This document shows, piece after piece, positions 1 through 10,117 of a stretch of DNA of 64,000 nt (position 1 is the first letter of the stretch; each line of letters begins with the position of its first letter). This DNA is from Bog-756 sp963741055 (GTDB lineage Bacteria > Actinomycetota > Acidimicrobiia > Acidimicrobiales > RAAP-2). Location of the stretch: contig CAVUGU010000008.1 of NCBI GenBank assembly GCA_963741055.1, forward strand, positions 33,476-97,475, written 5' to 3'. Under the pieces are notes generated by a model. It searched no databases. It was not told the origin of the DNA and worked only from the letters and a program-made list of their open reading frames with translations. The translations under genes and the position numbers were made by a program.

Positions 1-557
1 CGCGCGCGCTGATCACCAAGGTCGGACTGGTTCCCCAGGACGCCGGCTCGCTTCTCTACGGCGAGTCAGTGGCAGAGGAGTGCACCAGCGCCGACCACGA
101 GACGGGGCTTGCCCGGGGTACCACCGCGGCGAAGCTCGAGGCGATCCTTCCGGGGATGGACCCGAACCGCCATCCCCGCGACCTCTCGGAGGGGCAGCGC
201 CTCGTGCTCGCGCTGGCCGTGGTACTGGCGCCCGCGCCGCCGCTCATCTTGCTCGACGAGCCGACGAGGGGTCTCGACTATCCGAGCAAGCGCCGGTTGG
301 TCGAACTGGTGCGCGCACTCGCCGAAGCCGGGCACTGCGTCGTTCTGGCAACCCACGACGTGGAGCTCGTCGCGCAGGTGGCCACCCGCGCGGTGGTGCT
401 CGCCGAGGGCGAGGTGGTCGCGGACGGACCCGCGCGGGAGGTGGTCTGCCACACCCCGGTCTTCGCGCCACAGGTGGCGAAGGTGCTTGCACCCGAGGAG
501 TGGCTGACCGTCGGCGAGGTCGCCGACGCGATCGGGGAGCAGGCGCATGTCGGCTGA
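1..557 (+). CDS. ECF-type ABC transporter ATP-binding protein (5'-truncated by window edge)
   Basis: The reading frame is open from base 3 and its start lies upstream of the window. What remains is the second half of an ABC ATPase: a Q-loop region (VGLVPQDAGSLLYGE), the signature LSEGQR, Walker B followed by a D-loop (LLDEPTRGLD) and the H-loop histidine (ATHD). The signature is LSEGQ rather than LSGGQ, and the Q-loop context resembles the EcfA ATPases of energy-coupling factor importers, which are often two ATPase domains fused in actinomycetes. It overlaps the next gene, a membrane S component, by 11 bp, supporting one importer operon acting at the cytoplasmic membrane. The substrate (vitamin or metal) cannot be told. 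The family call is firm; the ECF assignment rests on the neighbour. Confidence 0.85.
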   Translation, partial: RALITKVGLVPQDAGSLLYGESVAEECTSADHETGLARGTTAAKLEAILPGMDPNRHPRDLSEGQRLVLALAVVLAPAPPLILLDEPTRGLDYPSKRRLVELVRALAEAGHCVVLATHDVELVAQVATRAVVLAEGEVVADGPAREVVCHTPVFAPQVAKVLAPEEWLTVGEVADAIGEQAHVG

Positions 558-1375
558 GCAAAGCCGGGCGGCGCCGATCCGGTTCCGCCCGCGGTCCTCG
601 ATCGTCCTCGCGGTCACCTCGCTGGTCGGGCTGGTCGGCTTCGGCTGGCCCCTGCTGATCCACGCCCAGGCGGGGGCCAACAGCGCGCACGCCGGGGACG
701 CGCCGTGGCTGTTCGTCGCCGATCCTCCCCCTTCTGCTCGCGGTGGTGCTGGCCGAACTCGGCGAGGGGAACCTCGACGCGAAGGCCATCGCCATGCTCG
801 GGATCCTCGCCGCGTGCGGCTGCGCGCTGCGGGTGCCGAGCCCGGGAGTGGCGGGCTTCGAGCCGGTCTTCTTCCTGTTGATCCCCTCCGGACGCGTCCT
901 CGGACGCGGGTTCGGCTTCGTGCTCGGTGCGGTGACCATCGCTGCGTCGGCACTGGTGACCGGCGGGGTCGGCCCGTGGCTTCCCTTCCAGATGTTCGGT
1001 GCCGCTTGGATGGGCTTCGGCGCAGGGTGCCTGCCACCTGCTCGTGGAAGGGCGGAGCTCGCCATGCTGGCGGCCTACGCGGCGGTCTCCTCGCTCGTGT
1101 ACGGGGCCCTCCTCAACCTCTGGTTCTGGCCCTTCGGGGCGGGGACGACGACGAGCTTCTCCTTCGTCCCCGGCGCGGGCCTCGCGCACAACCTGCACAG
1201 CTTCTTGCTGTTCGACCTCACCACTTCGCTCGGATTCGACATCCCGCGCGCGGTCACCAACTCGGTCCTCGTGCTGCTGCTCGGCCGGCCGGTCATGGCC
1301 GCGCTCCGCAGGGCCAACCGGCGCGCCGCCTTCGAGGCTCCGGTGGTGTTCGACGCGGCACCCGGCTCGACCTGA
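547..1375 (+). CDS. ECF transporter S component (substrate-binding membrane protein), frameshifted
   Basis: ATG at 547 overlaps the ATPase stop. The first ~58 codons (membrane segment near residues 18-38) are in one frame; from about base 722 the protein continues in the next frame as a very hydrophobic sequence with the motifs RVPSPGVAG, FFLLIPSGRVLG and TGGVGPWLPFQMFG, typical of actinobacterial ECF S components. Corrected length is about 275 residues with roughly six membrane helices. A single-base indel near 720-726 (gatcctcccccttct) would restore one protein. S components bind the vitamin or metal and dock on the T component and ATPases; no T component is seen here, so it may lie upstream of the window. 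The break is probably a sequence error because both halves are well conserved. Confidence 0.75.
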
Positions 1376-1422
1376 CCGACCGCCGCGGTCGCATCGGGGC
1401 CCGGCGATGCCAGACTGTCGGC

Positions 1423-2975
1423 GTGGCCCGCAGGGGTACGGCGAGCACCGCACGGCCGCAGAAACCTCGTCGCCTGGCGGCTGCTCGGCGCAGGTGCGCT
1501 CTTGCTCTGCACGTCGTGCACGACGGCCACCGCTCAACTGCGGCGAGCGGATGCTCGCCTCCCACCGGCCGGCACCGACGGCGTCGACGACCACCACCAC
1601 GACCGAGCCACCCTTGCCGGTGGCTCCCGTGCAGTGGACCCCCTGCGGTGACCTCCAGTGCGGCTCGGTGACAGTACCGCTCGACTACAGGCGTCCCGAG
1701 GGCGCGACCATCCAGATCGCGGTCGCACGCCACCCCGCCGAGATCCCCTCGGAACGGATCGGCTCGATCGTGATCAATCCGGGCGGACCGGGCGGTTCGG
1801 GCATCGACGACTTGCCGAACGAGCTCTCGGTCCTCACACCCGGTCTGCTCGACCGGTTCGACATCGTCTCCTTCGACCCGCGGGGGGTGCAGCGCTCGTC
1901 ACCGGTCACCTGCTCGACCGGGCCGAGCTCGGGCCCGGTCGGACAATTGATCGACCCGGTCCCGACCACTTCCGCGCAGCAGCTGGCGCTTCTCCAGAAC
2001 GACCAGGGGTTCGCAGCGGCCTGTGAGCGCCTGAGTGGTGCGATCCTGCCGTACGTCGGCACGGTCGACACCGCGCGCGATCTCGACCGGATCCGAGCCT
2101 CGCTCGGGGACGCGCAGCTGACCTTCATCGGCCATTCGTACGGCACCCTTCTCGGCGCGACCTACGCGGAGCTCTTCCCGACCCACGTCCGGGCGATGGT
2201 GCTCGACGGCGCGATCGATCCGGCGCTCAGCGCGACGGCGTACGCGACCCAGCAGGCCGAGAGCTTCGAATCGGAGCTCGATTCCTTCTTCGCCTGGTGC
2301 GCGGGCGACTCGAGCTGTCCGTGGCGACCTGTCGGCGACCCGACCACCGCACTGCTCGCACTGATCCAGGCCAGTGCGACTCGACCGCTCCCGTCCGGCA
2401 GCGGCACCGCGGGACCGGGCGAGATCTACGACGCACTCCTCGCAGGTCTCGGCTCCCAGTCGTCGTGGCCGACCCTCGCCGCCGCACTCGCCGACGCCGC
2501 GGCCGGCAACGGTGCCGAGGTCACCTCGATGACCGATCGCTACGAAACCGGTGGTTCGACCAACGGCGCGGACGCCGAACAGGCGATCGACTGTCTCGAC
2601 CACCCGGTCGACCGGCAACCCTCGGAGTATCCGGCGCTCGCCGCCGCGTCCGCATCGGTGGCGCCGGTGTTCGGGCCGCTGCTCACCTGGGGCCTCCTCG
2701 GCTGCGCGACCTGGCCGGCGCTCCCGACTCGGACGCCGGCTCCTGCGTCGGACCCGGGCGCCCCGCCCGTCCTGGTGGTCGGCACCAGTGAAGACCCGGT
2801 GACCCCGTATGCATGGGCGGTCTCGCTCGCCCACGAGCTCTCCGGCGGTGCGCTCCTCACCTGGGACGGCCAGAGCCACGTGGCCTACTTCTACAGTCCC
2901 TGCGTCCGCGCCGCGGTCGAGAGCTACCTGATCGGCGGGATCCTGCCGGCGCCGGGCGCCACCTGCACCGACTGA
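1423..2975 (+). CDS. Secreted TAP-like alpha/beta hydrolase (tripeptidyl aminopeptidase-like lipoprotein), N-terminus frame-disrupted
   Basis: The catalytic part is intact in one frame from about base 1551: the oxyanion region INPGGPGGSG, DIVSFDPRGVQRSSP, the nucleophile elbow GHSYGTLLG (Ser nucleophile) and a C-terminal TAP-like domain with GTSEDPVTPY (acid) and GQSHVAYF (His). This is the SlpD/E-type family of exported serine peptidases or esterases, related to the gene at 40982-42527. The leader is split: a convincing lipoprotein signal (hydrophobic stretch ending LLLCTSC) sits in another frame at about 1475-1530, so one or two indels between 1460 and 1590 are likely. GTG 1423 is the best candidate start; ATG 1551 is the first start in the catalytic frame but would lack a signal. 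A Thr-rich linker follows the presumed signal. Substrate unknown. Confidence 0.75.
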
Positions 2976-3151
2976 CCCGGCAGCCCGACAGCCCACCGAG
3001 GCCGCGACCCGCGCGCTCGCCGCGTCGTTCGGTCGTCGCGCAGCGGGCGGTGCAGATCGTCGCGCCCCTCGAGTCGCCGGACACCTTGTCGTCACCATCT
3101 TGACCACGAGGACCGCAGGCAGGAAGCTGAACGCGTCGGGAGACTTCGGGA

Positions 3152-3622
3152 GTGTGCGACGTGGGCAATTGGAGCAGGGACGAGATCGAGAAGGCCTTCA
3201 CCGAGTACCAGCGGCGGGCGGCCGACGCCGGGGCGAGCGGGGAGTGGCGCGACTGGGCGGACCTGTTCACCGACGACGCGACCTATATCGAGCACCACTT
3301 CGGGACCTTCACCGGTAAGGACGCGATCTACGAGTGGATCAGCTCGACCATGAAGGAGTACCCGGGTCGTGACATGCCCGAGTTCCCGATCGAGTGGTAC
3401 GTCATCGACGACCAGCGCGGCTGGGTGGTCTGCCAGGTCTGGAACCGGATGCGTGACCCGGGCGACGGCAGCCTGCATCAGGAGTACAACTTCACGCTCC
3501 TCAAGTACGCCGGGGACGGCAGGTGGTCCTACGAGGAGGACATCTACAACCCGCTGCGCTTCGGCGCGATGGTCGCCGAGTGGGAGGCCGCCCGGGCCGC
3601 GGCCGACGAGAGCGCGACCTGA
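3152..3622 (+). CDS. SnoaL/NTF2-like domain protein
   Basis: A 156-residue protein of the NTF2-like cone-shaped alpha+beta fold. An amphipathic N-terminal helix is followed by WRDWADLFTDDATYIEHHFG, the usual helix and first strand of SnoaL-like proteins, and later aromatic strands (WVVCQVWNRM, YNFTLLKY, WSYEEDIYNP). Members serve as dehydratases, isomerases or ligand-binding proteins, and the exact reaction cannot be inferred. Start GTG 3152 gives the longest form; GTG 3161 is equally possible. It stands alone between a hydrolase and an aldo/keto reductase in the same orientation, with 22 bp to the next start, so it may be cotranscribed with the reductase. Confidence 0.75.
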   Translation: MCDVGNWSRDEIEKAFTEYQRRAADAGASGEWRDWADLFTDDATYIEHHFGTFTGKDAIYEWISSTMKEYPGRDMPEFPIEWYVIDDQRGWVVCQVWNRMRDPGDGSLHQEYNFTLLKYAGDGRWSYEEDIYNPLRFGAMVAEWEAARAAADESAT

Positions 3623-3644
3623 GCGAGCGGGGTACGGTTCGGAG

Positions 3645-4512
3645 GTGGAGCGCCGGCGACTCGGAAGGACCGGTCACCACTCCTCGGTGGCGATCCTCGG
3701 TGGTGCCGCGTTCTGGGGCACCGATCCGGCGGTCACCGAGGAGGCCTTCGACGCGGCCCTCGGCGCCGGTGTCAACCACCTCGACGTCGCGCCCCAGTAC
3801 GGACGGGCGCAGGAGTTGCTCGGTCCGCTCGTGCCTGCGGTGCGCGGCGACCTCTTCGTGGCCTGCAAGACGCTCCGCCGCGACCCCGACGGCGTGCGCG
3901 GCGCAACTCGACGAGTCGCTCCGACTGCTCGGCTGCGAGTACTTCGACCTCTACCAGCTGCACGCGGTGACGGACGTCGAAGAGCTCGACGCGCGCCGCG
4001 GAGCCGTCGAGGCGGTCCTCGAGGCCCGCGACGACGGCCGTTGTCACTTCGCAGGGATCACCGGGCACGGGCTCGACACCCCGGCCGCTCAACTGGAGGC
4101 CCTGCGCCGCTACGACCTCGACACGGTGATGTTCCCGGTCAACCCCCAGCTGTGGTCGGACACCTCGTACCGCCGTGATGCGGAGGCGCTGCTCCAGCTC
4201 GCCGAGGAGCGCGATCTCGGGGTCATGGCGATCAAGGCGGTCGCCGCACGGCCCTGGGCCGGCCGGCCCCCGACCACGACCACCTGGTACGAGCCGTACA
4301 CGAGCCGCGAGGAAGTCGCCCGCGGCGTCGGCTTCGCGCTCTCGACACCGGGCGTACAGGCGGTGTGCACGCCGAGCGACCTCGGTCTCGTCTCGCTCCT
4401 GCTCGAGCTCCTCGACACCGATGCGCCGGTCGGACTGAGTCCGGACGCCCGGGCGGCCGCGTCCGCAGCGACCCGGCACGAGCCTTCGATCTTCCCGATG
4501 CCGGCGGCCTGA
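3645..4512 (+). CDS. Aldo/keto reductase, frameshifted
   Basis: A TIM-barrel NADPH-dependent carbonyl reductase. The N-terminal part (GTG 3645) carries LGGAAFWG, the catalytic Asp/Tyr pair in LDVAPQYG and Lys in ACKTL; the rest continues in another frame from about base 3895 with the catalytic His in YQLHAV and the C-terminal barrel strands (HFAGITGHG, DLGVMAIKAV). Corrected length is about 289 residues, normal for the family. The shift lies in gacggcgtgcgcggcgcaactcgac, where one base must be removed or added. All four catalytic positions (D, Y, K, H) are present once the frames are joined, so the gene is probably functional in the real genome. Substrate unknown. Confidence 0.8.
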
Positions 4513-4532
4513 GAGCTGGCGGCCCACCCGGG

Positions 4533-4973
4533 CTACGACCGGTGGACGAGCACCGGCGCTGCGGCGTGGGTCACGCAGTGGAGAGAGACCGAACCGATGA
4601 CCACCCCCGCGACCTCGCCGTGGCCGCGACTGCTCACGACCAGGAGGTCCGCGTGCCGCGAGGCCTCGGTGAGCACCAGCGCCGGGTGCCCTTTGATCAC
4701 GAGGGCGCGGAGGTGCACGTCGGCGAACTCCCGAGCCAGCTTGCCCGCGATCTCGTCGAGCATCGCCTGCATGTCGGCTCCGGGGTCGTAGTCCTCCGGC
4801 AGGGGCATGGCAGGTCCCCAGCTGACCGGCCACTGCCATGCGGTCACCAGGTCGACCGTCGATCCGTCGAGCTCCGCCTGACGGCACGCCCAGCGGGCGG
4901 CCTTCACCGAGGCGTCCGAGCCGTCGACTCCGACCACGATGGTGCCCGTCGGTTCTCGCTCATCGTCTGTCAT
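4533..4973 (-). CDS. Universal stress protein (UspA family)
   Basis: 146 residues with one Usp domain. The N-terminal strand IVVGVDGSDAS and the C-terminal nucleotide-binding loop SSRGHGEVAGVVIGSVS match the ATP-binding G-x2-G-x9-G-S/T class, so it should bind ATP in the cytosol. Such proteins modulate survival under starvation, hypoxia or oxidative stress through largely unknown partners. Its start lies 15 bp after the end of the deacetylase-like gene upstream on the same strand, so the genes at 6690, 6002 and 4973 form a likely operon. No truncation or odd composition. Confidence 0.9.
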   Translation of the reverse strand: MTDDEREPTGTIVVGVDGSDASVKAARWACRQAELDGSTVDLVTAWQWPVSWGPAMPLPEDYDPGADMQAMLDEIAGKLAREFADVHLRALVIKGHPALVLTEASRHADLLVVSSRGHGEVAGVVIGSVSLHCVTHAAAPVLVHRS

Positions 4974-4988
4974 CGCCCACCTCCGGGT

Positions 4989-6002
<1,014 letters not shown>

Positions 6003-6015
6003 GGGGAGCTCTGCG

Positions 6016-6690
6016 TCACGGTGTCTCGCGCTGAACCGAGAACCAGTCGCGCGCCTCGAGGTAGGGGGAGAACGCCTCGACGATTGCGTCGATGTCGGTG
6101 CGGCTCTTCGGCCGCTGCACTTCGTAGAGACGGGGGAACTCGAGCCAGCCGGTGACCAGCTCCCACAGGCGGAGCGCCGCCGGGCCGGTGGGTGGGTCGA
6201 CCAGCACGGGGCCGAACAGCGCCTGGCCGTCGTCGAAGACCAGGGTGGGTACGCCGAAACCGCCCTTCTCCACGACGCTCAGGTGCTCGGCGAGCACCTC
6301 GTCGCCGGTGGTCGGATCGGCGATCGCGGCCTTCACCGTGCCGGGGTCGAGGCCCATTTCGGCGACGAGCTCCTCGGCGACCTCGGGGCGGTGCGGCTTC
6401 CTTCCCTCGACGTGGAGTGCCCGTCCCGCGGTCGCGTACCACTGATCGAGGAGGTCCATCGAGGAACGGCGAAGGTAGGCGCCAATCCGCATCATCGACC
6501 AGCCGTAGGTCCACTCGCGCTCCCAGGCGTGCTTCTTGCCTTCCTGGCGGTTGATCTCCTCGAGGCTGAAGAACCGCCACCGCACCTCGACCCCGGCGGT
6601 GTCGCGCACCTCTCTCATCCACAACGACGTCTGGTACGCGTACGGGCACATGATGTCGAAGTGGAAGTCGACAGCCGAGGGATCCGTCAT
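6016..6690 (-). CDS. DsbA-family thioredoxin-fold oxidoreductase/isomerase
   Basis: 224 residues. DIMCPYAY near residue 15 is the thioredoxin-fold active-site position, here Cys-Pro-Tyr-Ala with a single Cys, so it is not a classical CXXC disulfide oxidase. The cis-Pro loop GVPT is at 146-149 and an all-helical insertion lies between, as in the FrnE and 2-hydroxychromene-2-carboxylate isomerase group. No signal peptide, so cytosolic. Single-Cys members usually work with a low-molecular-weight thiol (mycothiol in actinomycetes), but that is family knowledge rather than something seen. It is in a run of minus-strand genes with the aldo/keto reductase 2 bp upstream and the deacetylase 13 bp downstream. 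Confidence 0.85.
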   Translation of the reverse strand: MTDPSAVDFHFDIMCPYAYQTSLWMREVRDTAGVEVRWRFFSLEEINRQEGKKHAWEREWTYGWSMMRIGAYLRRSSMDLLDQWYATAGRALHVEGRKPHRPEVAEELVAEMGLDPGTVKAAIADPTTGDEVLAEHLSVVEKGGFGVPTLVFDDGQALFGPVLVDPPTGPAALRLWELVTGWLEFPRLYEVQRPKSRTDIDAIVEAFSPYLEARDWFSVQRETP

Positions 6691-6692
6691 GG

Positions 6693-7680
6693 TCAGGAGT
6701 GTTCGACCACCGGGTGGGGGACGTAGAGCTCCTCGATGCGCGCGACCTCCTCGTCACCGAGATCGAGCTGCTCGGCCGCCAGCGCATCGGCGACGTGTTC
6801 CGGTTTGGTGGCGCCGATGATCGGTGCGGTGACGCCGGGCTTGCGGAACAGCCAGGCGAGCGCGACCTGTGCCGGCGGCACTCCGAGGCCGGACCCGACC
6901 TCCGTCGACCCGTTCGACGACGTCGAAGTCGGTGGGCTGGGCGTAGAGGTAGTCGGCGAAGCCGTCGGTGTCCGACCGTGCGGTCAGCTTCTCGCCGTCG
7001 CGGGTGCGGTTCCCGGCCAGGACGCCACGTGCGAGCGGACTCCAGGGGATGACCCCCACGCCCTGGTCGATGCAGTAGGGGATCATCTCCCGCTCCTGCT
7101 CGCGGTAGAGGAGGTTGTAGTGCGGCTGCATCGAGACGAAACGGGTCCAGTGCTGCAGGTCGGCGACGTGCTGTGCCTGCGCGAACTGCCATGCGAACAT
7201 GCTGCTCGCGCCGATGTAGCGCGCCTTGCCCATGCGGACCACGTCGTGGAGGGCCTCCATCGTCTCCTCGATCGGCGTGCGCGGATCCCACCGATGGATC
7301 TGGTAGAGGTCGACGTAGTCCATGTCGAGCCTCGCCAGGGACGCGTCGATGGCCGACAGGATGTGCTTGCGGGAGAGCCCTCCACCGTTCTCGCCCGGGG
7401 TCATCGGCATGAAGACCTTGGTCGCCACCACCATCTCGTCGCGTCCGAGGAACTTGGGGAGCAACCGGCCGGTCGCTACCTCGCTCGCCCCCTTCGAGTA
7501 GGTGTCGGCCGTGTCGAAGAAGGTGATGCCCCCCTCGACGGCGGCGCGGATGATCGGTTCCCCGTGGTCCTCGTCGAGCACCCACGGCCGGTCGCTGTCG
7601 TTGCCGAAGCTCATCATGCCGAGGCAGACCCTCGAGACCCGCAGGCCGGTCCTTCCCAGGTTCACGTAGTGCATGGCCAT
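6693..7680 (-). CDS. Aldo/keto reductase (YhdN/AKR11-13-like), frameshifted near its C-terminus
   Basis: The N-terminal ~260 residues are in one frame: LGRTGLRVSRVCLGMMSFG, the Asp/Tyr pair in FFDTADTYSKGASE, Lys in VATKVF, His in YQIHRW, then SMQPHYNLLYRE and GVGVIPWSPLARGVL. After about base 6895 the frame is lost, and the rest (PPAQVALAWLF, GVTAPIIGATKPEHV) is found in another frame and ends at 6693. Joined, the protein is about 328 residues, normal length. Start is ATG 7680 with ATG 7674 as alternative. The enzyme should reduce aldehydes or ketones with NADPH in the cytosol. It is probably the first gene of the minus-strand operon running to the Usp gene and is divergent from the exporter locus. 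Confidence 0.8.
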
Positions 7681-7932
7681 CCCCTGTCCGTGCCGGATCA
7701 ATCGGTATGGTCCCCTCGGTCTCAACCTAGAGCACGGCGACCGCGAGCCGGGCCCTCGACGGAGGGAGAGACCTCGAAGTGGTCGCCGCCGGGGTTCGAG
7801 TCCGTGACGGGCACGGCATCCGTTTGACCAGGACATCTGGCGACCGTCCATCTTAAGGAGACCCACAGCTGGCACTCGTCCGGCGTCAAAGTTGACGGGT
7901 TTGGCTGTCGGGTCAAGCCCAGGTCGGCGTCG

Positions 7933-9331
7933 GTGCGCCGCGTAGGCGGTGATCGGCTGGGGCGTGCAAGACGGAAGGGGAGCGAGCGAGGTACGAGGTT
8001 GCGCGCTGAGCACAAGAAATGGTCCGCACGGAGGTGGCTGGTTCTCGCTGCGATCGTCGTCGTGCTCGCCGGAGCCGGTGTCGGGACGTGGCTCGCGACC
8101 GACAGCTCGGGGGCGGCGACCGGCCTGACGACCACGACCTCCCTCGAGACCGTGTCGACCGGGACGATCTCGCAGACGGTGGCATCGTCGGGCACGATCG
8201 AGCCGGCGAGCCAGGCCAATCTCAACTTTGCGGTCTCCGGTCGGGTGACCGCAGTGAACGTGAGTGCCGGGCAGACGGTGAGCGCCGGTCAAGCCCTCGC
8301 GACCATCGACGACACGTCGCTGTCGGCCTCCCTCGCGGTCGCCCAGGCCACCCTCGCCAACGATCAGTCGCAACTCTCTACCGACCAGTCGAACGGTGCG
8401 AGCTCGGCCCAGCTCGCGTCCGATTCGGCCAACGTTGCGTCCGCTCAGTCGCAGGTGGCGAGCGCACAGAGCTCGCTCGCGGACGCAACCCTCGACTCGA
8501 CGATCGCCGGGACGGTCGCATCGGTCAACCTGACTGTCGGCCAGCAGGTCACCGGAAGCTCGGCTTCGTCCTCCTCGTCCTCTTCCTCGTCTTCATCGAC
8601 GGGGTCCGGCGGAACCGACGCCGGCGGCTCGGGCTCGGGTGGCTCCGGAGGAGCAGGCCTCGGTTCAGGCTCGGGGTCCGGCAGCGGCGCGTCCTCGTCG
8701 TCCTCTTCGTCGGGCTCCGGTTCGTCCTCGGCACAGATCGTCGTGGTCTCGACCGGTTCCTACGTCGTGAACTGCACGGTCAACAGCACTCAGGTGAGCC
8801 AGGTGCAGGTCGGCGACCAGGCGACGACGACCGTTTCGGGCTCCACCACGCCGGTCTACGGCACGGTCGGATCGATCGGGCTGCTCGCGTCGACGAGCTC
8901 GGGAGTCTCGACCTTCCCGGTCGTCGTCGACGTCACCGGCAGCCCGTCGGGTCTCTACGGGGGATCGAGCGCGAACGTCTCGATCCTCGTCAAGCAGCTC
9001 CAGGACGTCATCGTCGTGCCCTCGGGTGCGATCACCTACAGCGGGGGCGGAACCACGGTGAGCCTCGACTCGAACGGCCACAAGGTCAGCCAGCCGGTGA
9101 CGCTCGGCATCTCTTCGGGGGGGCAGACCCAGATCACGAGCGGCCTCTCGGTCGGGGAGCGCATCTACGTCACCCAGATCAGCTTCCGAGGACCGTTGCC
9201 GAGCGGCTCGTCGGGATCGCGCGGGCTTGCGCGGAGGCGCCGGCACCGGTGGCTTCGGCGGTGGCGCCGGCTTCGGCGGTGGCGGTGGCTTCGGTGGCGG
9301 TGGCTTCAGCGGCGGCGGGACCGGAGGATGA
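7933..9331 (+). CDS. HlyD/MacA-type periplasmic adaptor subunit with Ser/Gly-rich insert; frameshift in Gly-rich tail
   Basis: One N-terminal membrane anchor (residues ~34-52) is followed by the lipoyl half-motifs (SGRVTAVNVSAGQTVSAGQALATID and its partner GTVASVNLTVGQQV, positions about 8232-8310 and 8512-8550), a short coiled-coil (about 8320-8490), then a ~65-residue Ser/Gly tract (about 8557-8740) and the beta-barrel and membrane-proximal domains ending at GERIYVTQISF. In the tail, moving from frame 1 to frame 2 near base 9228 gives a repetitive Gly/Phe sequence and a stop at 9331 that overlaps the ATPase start (ATGA), which is why I prefer the shifted end. The Ser/Gly insert is unusual for the family. 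It is the adaptor of the tripartite-like exporter encoded next. Start at 7933 is uncertain; an internal start near the membrane anchor is possible. Confidence 0.8.
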
Positions 9332-10117
9332 CCGGACCCTCCGGTAACGGCGACGCGGGCCGTCACGACGCGACTGCCGAGCTCCGCTTCGAGGACACCC
9401 ATCGCCATCCGCGGGTCATTCCTCCGGTCATCGAGGTCGAGGACGTCTGGAAGACCTACCGGACGGGCTCCCTCGAGGTCGACGCACTGCGGGGCGTGTC
9501 GTTCGATGATCCGCACCGGTGAGTACGTCGCGATCATGGGCCCCTCCGGATCGGGGAAGTCGACGCTCATGCACATCCTCGGCTGCCTCGACGTCCCGAC
9601 GTCGGGGTCGTTCCGCCTGGCTGACGAGGACGTGAGCACGATGTCCGAGGAGGAGCTCGCGCACGTGCGCAACCGGAGGATCGGCTTCGTCTTCCAGCAG
9701 TTCAACTTGCTGCCCTCGCTCACCGCGTGGCGCAACGTCGAGCTCCCACTGGTCTATGCCGGCATCGACCGGGCGGAGCGTCGGCGCCGGTCGCTCGAGG
9801 CGCTCGACCGAGTCGGACTCGCGAGCCGGGTCGAGCACCGACCTGGTGAGCTCTCGGGTGGACAGCAGCAACGGGTGGCGATGGCGCGGGCGGTCGTGAC
9901 CGACCCGGCGCTGCTCCTAGCCGACGAGCCGACCGGCAATCTCGATTCAGCCTCCGCGGGCGAAGTGCTCGACTTGCTCGCCGAGCTCAACGCATCGGGC
10001 CGAACGGTCTTGCTGATCACCCACGAGGCGGACGTCGCGAACGCGGCTGATCGGATCATGCGAATCCGCGACGGTCAGATCCTCGACGGTGCACCGATCG
10101 TGGGGGCGGTGCCGTGA
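9328..10117 (+). CDS. MacB/LolD-type ABC transporter ATPase, frameshifted
   Basis: The start ATG 9328 overlaps the adaptor stop. The first ~60 residues (ending EVDALRGVSF) are in one frame; from about 9503 the gene continues in the next frame with RTGEYVAIMGPSGSGKST (Walker A), VFQQFNLLPSLTA (Q-loop), LSGGQQQR (signature), LLLADEPTGNLD (Walker B) and LITHE (H-loop). Deleting one t at ttcgatgatccgc gives the usual LRGVSFEIRTGEYVAIMG run, so a consensus error is likely. Corrected length is about 263 residues. It energises the permease encoded next, with which it overlaps by 4 bp, to move a substrate from the membrane outward. The N-terminal ~30 residues before VIEVEDVWKTY are an extra extension. 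Confidence 0.85.

Noticed and set aside
7780..7860. Possible tRNA (ggggttcgagtcc resembles a T-arm)
   Set aside because: The T-stem has mismatches, no D-arm or acceptor stem can be formed, and it lies in a divergent promoter gap.
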